From Bacteroidota bacterium (GTDB lineage Bacteria; Bacteroidota; Bacteroidia; Bacteroidales; Tenuifilaceae): 64,000 bases of DNA. The translations under genes and the position numbers were made by a program. Within the stretch, counting starts at the first letter, position 1; each line of letters starts with the position of its first letter. The notes under the pieces were generated by a model. It worked only from the letters and a program-made list of their open reading frames with translations, was not told the DNA's origin and made no database searches. The stretch lies in the NCBI GenBank assembly GCA_029560875.1, contig JAKQKB010000075.1:1-64000 (forward strand), in the 5' to 3' direction. This document shows positions 42,992 through 50,728 of the stretch, in pieces.

Positions 42992-44578
42992 TTGAAAAGA
43001 TTGAAACAATTGTTTTACAACTTTCTATCGTCCGGAATTAGAGGTAGTCTAATTTACGAGGATGTTAGAAAGGCTACGCTCATCAATCTTTTTGCACTAT
43101 GCGGAATGGTTTACCTCTTGTTCTACAGCTATAGAATGTGGATTTTAGGCGACCCAAAACTATCACTTATATATATCTACTGCATTGCTGTAATTATTCT
43201 AATGCAGATTTACCTCCGGATAAGGCGACGAATTCTGTTTGTAAGCCATATACTCGTAATTGGATTATTGTGTTTAGAATTGTTCTTCCTTTTCCGCAAT
43301 GGCTCTACTGACCTAAAGTTGCCAAGTTATTATGTTTTCCCTGGGATTTACTGGTATTACATTTTTCCTCCATTCTCACTATTCATGCTTGGACGAAGGG
43401 TAGGTTCATATTACAACATCGTTTTAATTGGGTTTACAATATTTTTCTTTAGCACTGACTATTTTGATGGACATCTTTACGACAAAGAGTTTAAAGTTCG
43501 GTTGTTATCCGTATTTAGCGCCATCTTTTTCTTCTCATTCTTTTTTGAATCGATTCGCAGCATAACTTTCAGTGCATTTGAGCAAACTTACACAAAAAAA
43601 ACTCAATACCTGAAAGTAATTTCAACGAAAAACAATGCTTTAAAAAGAACCAACCGCGAAGTATCCAATCTTTCCGAGGAACTCAGAACACAGAATGAAT
43701 ACCTTAAGGTTTTAAATAAAGAGTTGGTTGACCAAAATGAGAAAATTGCCCTGCAAAACAAACTAATGGAAGTTCAGGGAAGAGAAATTACAGCCCAGCG
43801 AGATATGCTTATTCAGCAACGTCAGAGCATTGACGACAGCATACTCTACGCTAGTTATATACAAAAGGCGCTCCTTCCAACAGATGATATACTTAAGGAG
43901 AACTTCTCCGACTTCTTTATACTTTATAGACCTAGAAACATTATTGGGGGCGATTTTTACTTCTACAAGAAAATTGATGATAGCATTATAATAGCAGCCG
44001 CAGACTGCACTGGACACGGAGTCCCAGGAGCACTCTTAAGTATGCTTGGCATTGCCTCGCTATCGGAAATTGTTTATAGGCTTGGCATTACCAATACGAG
44101 CGTTATTCTTGCTGAAATGTGCCGCGAAATGCGTTCAATCATAAAACGTAACAATAAGTACGATGCAAAAGATGGGATTGATATAGCGCTCTGTAAAATT
44201 AATCTTAACACCAACGAACTTGAATTTTCGGGAGCATACAACCCTGTATATATAATTAGAAACAAGGAATTAATCCAACTTAAAGCAGATAAAATTCCTG
44301 TTGGTACATCAATATTTGAAAGAGAACCAAAATTTACAAATCAGGATTTAAAACTCCAGAAAGACGATTGCATTTATCTTTTCTCCGATGGCTTTCCGGA
44401 CCAATTGAACCCAATAGACCGTAAAAAATATTTAGCAAGAAATTTCCAGAACCTCTTGATTAGCATTTCCGATTCCAACATGAATAGGCAAAAAAACCTA
44501 CTGGAGAATGAATTCGAGAGATGGAGAAACGGTGGAGACCAAACAGACGACCTAATGATTTTGGGTATAAGAGTTTAA
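42992..44578 (+). CDS. Membrane-bound PP2C (SpoIIE-type) serine phosphatase
   Basis: A 528-aa protein. About six membrane helices in residues 27-200 form a 7TM-like input domain. A long coiled coil (about 205-285, Gln/Asn/Lys-rich) follows, then a SpoIIE phosphatase domain with metal-binding GGDFYFY, ADCTGHGVPGALLSMLG and FSDGFPDQ. It should dephosphorylate a regulatory protein in response to a membrane signal; no anti-anti-sigma partner is nearby. The start is TTG 42992: no in-frame ATG exists between it and the upstream region, and MKRLKQLF begins a sensible N-terminus. Confidence 0.85.
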   Translation: MKRLKQLFYNFLSSGIRGSLIYEDVRKATLINLFALCGMVYLLFYSYRMWILGDPKLSLIYIYCIAVIILMQIYLRIRRRILFVSHILVIGLLCLELFFLFRNGSTDLKLPSYYVFPGIYWYYIFPPFSLFMLGRRVGSYYNIVLIGFTIFFFSTDYFDGHLYDKEFKVRLLSVFSAIFFFSFFFESIRSITFSAFEQTYTKKTQYLKVISTKNNALKRTNREVSNLSEELRTQNEYLKVLNKELVDQNEKIALQNKLMEVQGREITAQRDMLIQQRQSIDDSILYASYIQKALLPTDDILKENFSDFFILYRPRNIIGGDFYFYKKIDDSIIIAAADCTGHGVPGALLSMLGIASLSEIVYRLGITNTSVILAEMCREMRSIIKRNNKYDAKDGIDIALCKINLNTNELEFSGAYNPVYIIRNKELIQLKADKIPVGTSIFEREPKFTNQDLKLQKDDCIYLFSDGFPDQLNPIDRKKYLARNFQNLLISISDSNMNRQKNLLENEFERWRNGGDQTDDLMILGIRV

Positions 44579-44644
44579 CCCAACACTATTTTCCACTCTA
44601 CATATTACAAATATAAGTGCTATATTCGCGAACATTTTATCTTA

Positions 44645-45022
44645 ATGAATAGCAGGACAAATAAACTAATTATTGTAATTCTTGCATTAATGCTAACTTA
44701 TGTTAACGTTAATGTTTGGAGCTATAACGATAATTCTGTCCCCTCACATTTTAAACAAAAAAACAAGAATTCAACCGAATACTATTTCGAAAATGAAGTT
44801 AACCTTTTTACAATTCAACGTACAAAGGAAAATATTTCAAATTCATTAGAGAGCCTTTACTCTATAAGCTACAAAAAGATTCAGAGTTACACGAATCAGA
44901 AAAACCAAATATTTGAGAAGATATTAACATCATCCACACATCATTTCGTTCAATTTTTATCAAAAATTGATTTAAGTTGCGCTGTAAAACAGTTAATATA
45001 TCCGTTCGATTATTTCTGGTGA
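44645..45022 (+). CDS. Hypothetical secreted or membrane-anchored protein
   Basis: Not recognised, 125 aa. A hydrophobic N-terminal segment (about 8-25) looks like a signal peptide or anchor and is followed by a polar, Asn/Lys/Ser-rich body with no familiar domain. A TATATTCG box at 44621-44628 could be a -7 element, but no -33 box is clear. About 85 bp separate it from the next gene. Low base composition complexity; possibly lineage-specific. Confidence 0.5.
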   Translation: MNSRTNKLIIVILALMLTYVNVNVWSYNDNSVPSHFKQKNKNSTEYYFENEVNLFTIQRTKENISNSLESLYSISYKKIQSYTNQKNQIFEKILTSSTHHFVQFLSKIDLSCAVKQLIYPFDYFW

Positions 45023-45106
45023 TAATTTCCAAAACATTCCTTTTACAAATCTAGAATGATTTGTACCTATTTTACATTAATAACAAACAACTAACATTTG
45101 GAAATT

Positions 45107-45583
45107 ATGGACTTTTCTTTGTTTTTAACAGGAATGCTTATTCTTGCATTCATAATTTTACCCGTTTTCTTTTTTCGCCGTGCACAAAAGAAAAAAAGGG
45201 AAAAACTCTTAAACCATTTTATTGAATTAGCAAAAAAACACCAGGCCAAGGTTACTGAAAGTGACATCTGGAACTCGAACAATTGCATTGGAATAGACTA
45301 TGCATCTGGCAAACTATTTTCACTCAGAATTACTGAAGAGCAAGAATCTACAACCTTAATTGATTTGAATGAGGTAGATAAATGTTCGGTAACCCCTATG
45401 AACAAGAGAGGGAGGGATAACTCTACTGAAAGATTGGACATAATTTTTAAATTTAAAAACTCCAGTTTAACCGACAAAACAATCAACTTCTATAACGTTA
45501 ACGATAGTTCTATTATAACTGACGAACTAAAGTTGGCCGAAAAATGGGCTAATAAAGTAAATGGTTATCTGCAAAAAAAGTAA
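45107..45583 (+). CDS. Hypothetical single-pass membrane protein
   Basis: Not recognised, 158 aa. One N-terminal membrane helix (about 5-24), then a basic stretch (RRAQKKKREK) that should stay in the cytoplasm, and a soluble mixed domain with IGIDYASGKLF and a later KFKNSSLTDKTINFYN. The start is ATG 45107; a TTG three codons earlier is less likely. It is followed directly by a terminator. Confidence 0.6.
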   Translation: MDFSLFLTGMLILAFIILPVFFFRRAQKKKREKLLNHFIELAKKHQAKVTESDIWNSNNCIGIDYASGKLFSLRITEEQESTTLIDLNEVDKCSVTPMNKRGRDNSTERLDIIFKFKNSSLTDKTINFYNVNDSSIITDELKLAEKWANKVNGYLQKK

Positions 45584-45596
45584 CCCTCACTTAATT

Positions 45597-45632
45597 AAGA
45601 AAACCCTATTGAATAGGGTTTTCTTTTTTATT
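45597..45632. terminator. Bidirectional terminator between convergent genes
   Basis: AGAAAACCCTATT / AATAGGGTTTTCT followed by a T-run; the paired arms almost touch, so the real loop is probably the AT-rich centre. It serves the genes ending at 45583 (+) and 45633 (-). Confidence 0.8.
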
Positions 45633-46349
45633 TCAATCAACTATATCATCTTTAATAATAAGTTCCCCTTTTACTAGCCACGAAACTCCAAATGACCACA
45701 AGGCAATTGTTTCGAACCAAAACACATAATGTAACGCTTCTAATTTCACTTTCAAATCCGAAGGAAGAAGAAAGAAAATAATGATTGCAACGATACACCC
45801 CAGCATAACAAAACCGCAGATTCTATAAACAATATTCCGCTGTTTCTTACGGGCAGTTGGATTAGGTTTGCTTTTGGTAAAAAGGAACAACGAGAAATAA
45901 GTTAATGTCAAGAAAAACAGTAATGCAGATATAAGATGAATTACCCCAACAATGGTAAATTGAGGATTTGGGCATGGGCAAAACGCCACTCCCAATGCAA
46001 ATATGGCTGCCAAATTACCGCACAAATTATCCACCCAACTGTATCCTGTATATGAAAAAAGAAAAAGTGCTACGGCACTTAGTATCCCCACAAATGCATC
46101 GCGCATATGGGTATGGTAATACATACTTATAGATTTCTGAAACGCATCATCTTTACCAATAATAAACACACCTAAAACAAGTATTACAGGAAAAACAATT
46201 CCCAGAATTCCCACAGCCTTTCGTAAGCCTAGGTAGGAAATTACCATTGGATTTTCTTTTGTCACGGAAGTAAAGTTTATGATGTTCGAAGCACGAATAT
46301 ACTTGATATTCTTAATTCTGTATTCTTTTTTTCTGAATTCTATTTTCAT
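45633..46349 (-). CDS. Hypothetical polytopic membrane protein (DUF998-like)
   Basis: A 238-aa protein with about six membrane helices. The core (from residue 35) has LRKAVGILGIVFPVIL, SISMYYHTHMRDAFVG and LFLFSYTGYSW, a pattern seen in small Bacteroidetes membrane proteins related to DUF998. FCPCPNP in the loop after helix 3 could be a metal or disulfide site. The long start (ATG 46349) adds 34 polar residues; ATG 46247 (MVISYLG) is at least as likely. Function unknown. Confidence 0.6.
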   Translation of the reverse strand: MKIEFRKKEYRIKNIKYIRASNIINFTSVTKENPMVISYLGLRKAVGILGIVFPVILVLGVFIIGKDDAFQKSISMYYHTHMRDAFVGILSAVALFLFSYTGYSWVDNLCGNLAAIFALGVAFCPCPNPQFTIVGVIHLISALLFFLTLTYFSLFLFTKSKPNPTARKKQRNIVYRICGFVMLGCIVAIIIFFLLPSDLKVKLEALHYVFWFETIALWSFGVSWLVKGELIIKDDIVD

Positions 46350-46445
46350 TTTGTAACTTGCATCGGTTTAATTTTTAAACTTTTTAGTTGATTTTCAATT
46401 CAAACAGCAAGCTAACTTAAATCAAATCACTCAAATTATAAGAAA

Positions 46446-48560
46446 ATGAGAAAATACAGTTTATTTTTACTAACCTTAATTACAATGAGCCTTATGGTTT
46501 CTTGTGAGAAGAAGGCTGAGAATCCGTTCTTAATGCCTTACAATACTCCGTTTGATGTGCCTCCATTCGATAAAATCAAGGTAGAGCACTACGAACCAGC
46601 AATTCTTGAAGGAATTAAACAACACACTGCTGAAATTGATGCAATAACCTCAAACGCTGAGGCACCTACCTTTGAGAACACAATAGTTCCTTTGGATTAC
46701 AGCGGACAACTATTGGAAAATGTATTGCTTGTTATGCTCAACATGGGAGAGGCTTACAAAACACCAGAACTACAAGAGGTCATCAAAAAAACTTCGCCAA
46801 TTCTTTCGAAACACAACGATGATATAAGCATGAACGCTAAACTTTTCGAAAGGGTTAAGGTCGTTTATGAGGGAGTTGCAGCTGGCAACTACTCTCCAGA
46901 ACAAAAACTTCTAATTGAGAATAAATACAAAGGTTTTGTTCGCGGTGGTGCAAATCTTGATGCAGAGCAACAAGAAAAACTTCGCCAAATTAACCAAGAA
47001 TTGGCTATGGCAGCGATTCAGTTTGGAGAAAACCTACTTGCCGAGAATAACAACTATAAGATTATTATTGATAACAAGGATGATTTAGTTGGCTTACCCG
47101 AATCGGTTATTGCTATGGGTGCCGATGATGCCAAAGCAATGGGTATGGAAGGCAAATGGATTTACACAATCCAGAAACCTAGTATGCTTCCTTTCCTAAC
47201 CTACTCTCAAAACCGCGATTTACGTGAAAAACTTTACTACGGATACTATATGCGCGGTAACAATGGAAACGCTAACGACAACAAAGAAACTATCAAGAAG
47301 ATTGTTGACCTTCGTCAACAAAAAGCAGAAATACTGGGTTATCCAACTCACGCTCATTTCGTACTTGATGTTAATATGGCAAAAGTTCCAGAGAATGTTT
47401 ACGGACTACTCAATAAACTTTGGACCCCTGCACTTAAAGTAGCTAAAGCTGAGCGCGATGAAATGCAAAAAATGATTGATTCCGAAGGCGGTAAGTTTAA
47501 GTTGAGCGCTACTGATTGGTGGTCCTACTCCGAAAAGGTTCGCAAAGCAAAATTTGACCTCGACGAGGAGATGTTACGCCCTTACCTGTCGCTAGAAGGT
47601 GTTAAGCAAGGTATCTTCAACTTAACCGAGAAACTTTACGGCTTGAAGTACAAAAAACTAAACGAAGTTCCAACCTATCACCCTGATGCTGAAGTTTACG
47701 AAGTATTAGAGGCCGATGGAAAACACCTTGGTGTGCTTTACCTTGATTTCTTCCCTCGCGAAAGTAAAACAGTTGGTGCTTGGTGTACAGGTTTCCGCGA
47801 GCAGAAAATAATGCCCGATGGTAAATTTATCTCTCCAGTTGTATCTATTGTTTGCAACTTCTCCAAACCAACTGGCGACACACCATCTTTATTAAGTTTT
47901 GATGAGGCTGAAACATTCTTCCACGAGTTTGGCCATGCATTACACGGACTATTCTCTAACGTTCAGTATCCTGGTCTACGCAATGTTCCCCGCGACTTTG
48001 TTGAGTTACCAAGTCAAATTATGGAGCATTGGGCAAGCAACCCTCTATACTTAAAAGAGTACGCTAAGCATTACCAAACAGGCGAACCTATGCCAGATGC
48101 TTTAATTGCAAAAATGGATGCTAGCGGACATTTCAACCAAGGCTTTACAACAACCGAATTTCTTGCAGCATCTATCCTTGATATGGATTTTCATACTTTG
48201 ACAGCAGACAAAGCAAAAATTGCCGATGTTGTTACGTTTGAAAAAGAATCGATGGATAAGATTGGCTTAATTCCTGAAATTTGGCCACGCTACCGTAGCA
48301 CTTACTTCAACCATATTTTTGGCGATGTCATGGGCTACTCAAGCGGTTACTACGCTTACATTTGGGCAGAGGTACTCGACAGCGATGCTTTTGAAGCATT
48401 CAAAGAAAGCGGAGATATCTTTAACAAAGAAATTGCTGCAAAATTCCGCACCTGTGTACTTGAAAAAGGAGGCTCAAAGGATGCGATGGAACTTTACAAA
48501 GATTTCAGAGGCAAAGAGCCTAGCATTGAACCACTACTAAAGAACCGTGGATTAAACTAA
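46446..48560 (+). CDS. dcp: Peptidyl-dipeptidase Dcp-like M3 metallopeptidase (lipoprotein)
   Basis: A zinc peptidase that removes C-terminal dipeptides from short peptides. 704 aa: signal peptide with lipobox LMVSC (Cys20), a helical N-terminal part, and the catalytic motif HEFGH with His493, Glu494 and His497 as zinc ligands/catalyst, and the third ligand Glu near EFLAAS-upstream (FVELPSQIMEHW). FGDVMGYSSGYYAYIWAEVLDSDAF is characteristic of Dcp. The lipid anchor implies an exported form that may digest peptides in the periplasm. Single gene with its own terminator. Confidence 0.93.
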   Translation: MRKYSLFLLTLITMSLMVSCEKKAENPFLMPYNTPFDVPPFDKIKVEHYEPAILEGIKQHTAEIDAITSNAEAPTFENTIVPLDYSGQLLENVLLVMLNMGEAYKTPELQEVIKKTSPILSKHNDDISMNAKLFERVKVVYEGVAAGNYSPEQKLLIENKYKGFVRGGANLDAEQQEKLRQINQELAMAAIQFGENLLAENNNYKIIIDNKDDLVGLPESVIAMGADDAKAMGMEGKWIYTIQKPSMLPFLTYSQNRDLREKLYYGYYMRGNNGNANDNKETIKKIVDLRQQKAEILGYPTHAHFVLDVNMAKVPENVYGLLNKLWTPALKVAKAERDEMQKMIDSEGGKFKLSATDWWSYSEKVRKAKFDLDEEMLRPYLSLEGVKQGIFNLTEKLYGLKYKKLNEVPTYHPDAEVYEVLEADGKHLGVLYLDFFPRESKTVGAWCTGFREQKIMPDGKFISPVVSIVCNFSKPTGDTPSLLSFDEAETFFHEFGHALHGLFSNVQYPGLRNVPRDFVELPSQIMEHWASNPLYLKEYAKHYQTGEPMPDALIAKMDASGHFNQGFTTTEFLAASILDMDFHTLTADKAKIADVVTFEKESMDKIGLIPEIWPRYRSTYFNHIFGDVMGYSSGYYAYIWAEVLDSDAFEAFKESGDIFNKEIAAKFRTCVLEKGGSKDAMELYKDFRGKEPSIEPLLKNRGLN

Positions 48561-48569
48561 ACCATACAG

Positions 48570-48600
48570 GAAGAGCGAAACATAAAGTTTCGCTCTTCTT
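48570..48600 (+). terminator. Terminator after the Dcp-like gene
   Basis: A 12-bp perfect stem GAAGAGCGAAAC / GTTTCGCTCTTC with a 5-nt loop, then TT. Confidence 0.85.
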
Positions 48601-48620
48601 ATTTCTAGTAACTCAATAAC

Positions 48621-49331
48621 CTAATTCCCTCTTACCATATAAACTTTCTGCATAAATTGAATAAACTGCCGTGTACCTCCCCCACTGTAAATAGTACTCA
48701 AAGTATCATTATCATTCGGTCTAAATACCGAACCAAAAAGACCCTTCACTTGCGGATACTCAAAAAAGGAATTATCCATAGGTGTTGATGGTCCAAGCAT
48801 GTAAACATCAGAATTAAGGGGAGTATTTTTAATGATACTGGAAAGCGTGCCGTTGGCTATACTTGTTGAAGTAACTATAACGCAATCAGATTTTTTTAAA
48901 TACTCAGTTTGTTGCTCCATGGGTAAAACGGGCATCTCGAGTTGGTCCAAATCAAAGGCATATATGGTAATATTCTTATTTTCAAACTTTTTTACTAGCG
49001 AACCAAAATAACCAATCATTACAATGCTCCTGTACTTTTCGAAATTTATTACCTCAAAAATATCTCCATTACCTTCAAACATTGAACTGTAATTTACAAG
49101 AGCGTTTACAAGAGCATTGGCAACAATTCTATCGTTAACTTTATCAAAATTTAAATTCTTAATATTTACAGAATCAACCTCAACACCCAAAGTTGCAGTA
49201 ACACCAATATTCCCATTTTCGGTAATTGCAGCCACATACTTGACACCGTAAATCAACTTAACACTCTCTAAAACACTGCTAACCTTTACTTTATCAAAAA
49301 GATTTACAAGAATATCGGAATTACTATGCAT
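48621..49331 (-). CDS. DUF364/DUF4213 domain protein (Rossmann-like)
   Basis: A 236-aa cytoplasmic protein. An N-terminal DUF4213-like region (about 1-90) leads into a Rossmann-like DUF364 domain (IVMIGYFGSLVKKF; DCVIVTSTSIANGTLSSII; VYMLGPSTPM). DUF364 proteins have been linked by name to heavy-metal chelation, without firm biochemical proof. It is divergently transcribed from the HEAT-like gene, 32 bp apart, so the two share a control region. Confidence 0.75.
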   Translation of the reverse strand: MHSNSDILVNLFDKVKVSSVLESVKLIYGVKYVAAITENGNIGVTATLGVEVDSVNIKNLNFDKVNDRIVANALVNALVNYSSMFEGNGDIFEVINFEKYRSIVMIGYFGSLVKKFENKNITIYAFDLDQLEMPVLPMEQQTEYLKKSDCVIVTSTSIANGTLSSIIKNTPLNSDVYMLGPSTPMDNSFFEYPQVKGLFGSVFRPNDNDTLSTIYSGGGTRQFIQFMQKVYMVRGN

Positions 49332-49336
49332 CTTTC

Positions 49337-49344
49337 TATTTTTG
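49337..49344 (+). promoter_or_regulatory. Possible -7 box for the HEAT-like / tlyA / sulfatase genes
   Basis: TATTTTTG in the 32-bp gap between divergent genes, 19 nt before the start codon. No good -33 box can be seen. Confidence 0.35.
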
Positions 49345-49363
49345 ATGAGAATTTACTCGGATA

Positions 49364-49933
49364 ATGGACAATAACAAAATATTTGAGCGACTAAGATATT
49401 CACTTCGGAAGAATGATGTGCTTAATTTGGCGGAAATATTTTCCAAACAGCCCAACGGAATAGCACAACTACTTGAATTAACTTCGAATTCCGATAAAGT
49501 CTTGGCATTTCATTCTGCTTGGGTGCTAGAGCACATCCTTATAGACAGCCCTCAACAATTGCAAAAATGGTTTATCCCAATAGTTGAAACTATGCCTAAT
49601 ACCAAAAACATGTCGGTTCAGCGTCATTACGCCAAAATTGTAAAATGCACGTTGGAATTTGGTGCTGCAAAGGATATTTTAAAATTGAAAAAACATCAAA
49701 AAAATATTGAGTCGTTAATTGAGGTATGTTTTGAATGGCTCCTCAACGAGAAAACACAAATTGCTATAAAAGCACATTGCATGGATATTCTTATGTACTT
49801 TGCCCCAAATAACGAGTGGGTACGCGAGGAATTACCACACATCATTAGGCTCATTATGATTGATGCAACGCCAGGCATAGCATCGAAATCGAAAAAAATA
49901 ATCGAAAAACTACACTCCTATGAAGCGTCTTGA
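49364..49933 (+). CDS. Hypothetical helical (HEAT-like) protein
   Basis: A 189-aa all-helical protein with no signal peptide or membrane segment. Paired amphipathic helices (AFHSAWVLEHILIDSP; VQRHYAKIVKCTLEFG; IAIKAHCMDILMYFAP) resemble HEAT/ARM repeats, so it may be a binding scaffold. Its last 14 bp overlap the start of tlyA, implying coupled translation. Function not known. Confidence 0.7.
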   Translation: MDNNKIFERLRYSLRKNDVLNLAEIFSKQPNGIAQLLELTSNSDKVLAFHSAWVLEHILIDSPQQLQKWFIPIVETMPNTKNMSVQRHYAKIVKCTLEFGAAKDILKLKKHQKNIESLIEVCFEWLLNEKTQIAIKAHCMDILMYFAPNNEWVREELPHIIRLIMIDATPGIASKSKKIIEKLHSYEAS

Positions 49934-50717
49934 CACCTATTTGGTCGAAAATGGTTTTATAAAATCTCGCGAAAAAGCCAAGGATAGCGTTCAGAAAGGC
50001 CTCGTAAAGGTCAATGGAATAGTTATATCCAAAGCATCGTTCGTGGTAAGCAATGACGCAAAGGTAGAGTTCAACTCAGCCGAGGCTATGCCTTTTGTTG
50101 GAAAAGGTGGACTAAAGTTAGAAAAAGCAATTAAGGATTTTCATATAGATTTTAATGGCAAATATGTTCTAGACGTTGGAGCATCAACAGGAGGATTCAC
50201 GCATTGTGCCTTGCAGCACGGTGCAGAGTTTGTTTGGGCTGTAGATGTCGGGAAAAATCAACTGGAAGAAGAATTACGGAGTAATCCTAAGGTTTGTTCA
50301 ATGGAAGAATGTGATATTAGGACTCTTTCTGAAAGCGCCATTCCTAAAAAGGTTGATTTGATTGTTGGTGATTTATCTTTTATCTCCTTAACTCTGATTA
50401 CACCTCACCTACCGAAATTCCTTACAAATGATGGAGCAATGGTGCTTCTAATAAAGCCCCAGTTTGAGGCAGGGAAAGAGTTTATTAGCAAGAATGGTAT
50501 TGTTCGAAATCCCAAAGCGCACGTAATTGTAATTGAAAAGGTAATTAAATCGTTCAACGAGCAAGGCTATCACATAAATAATATAGGCAATGCACCAATT
50601 TACAGTAAGGATAAAAATATTGAATACCTTGCACTTTTCACGAAATCGGCATCAAACACTCCCGATATAAAGCAATTGGTTAACTTTGCATTTAATCTTC
50701 AGAAAAATATCAAATAG
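49920..50717 (+). CDS. tlyA: TlyA-family rRNA 2'-O-methyltransferase
   Basis: Predicted to methylate the ribose of cytidines in 16S and/or 23S rRNA, the activity known for mycobacterial TlyA. 265 aa: an N-terminal S4 RNA-binding domain (about 1-60, DTYLVENGFIKSREKAK) and an FtsJ-like Rossmann domain with SAM motif VLDVGASTGGFTHC, and the catalytic K-D-K-E pattern (KLEKA, DLSFIS, LIKPQFEAG). Its start overlaps the HEAT-like gene and it is 11 bp before the sulfatase gene. Confidence 0.92.
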   Translation: MKRLDTYLVENGFIKSREKAKDSVQKGLVKVNGIVISKASFVVSNDAKVEFNSAEAMPFVGKGGLKLEKAIKDFHIDFNGKYVLDVGASTGGFTHCALQHGAEFVWAVDVGKNQLEEELRSNPKVCSMEECDIRTLSESAIPKKVDLIVGDLSFISLTLITPHLPKFLTNDGAMVLLIKPQFEAGKEFISKNGIVRNPKAHVIVIEKVIKSFNEQGYHINNIGNAPIYSKDKNIEYLALFTKSASNTPDIKQLVNFAFNLQKNIK

Positions 50718-50728
50718 CCATTTATAAT

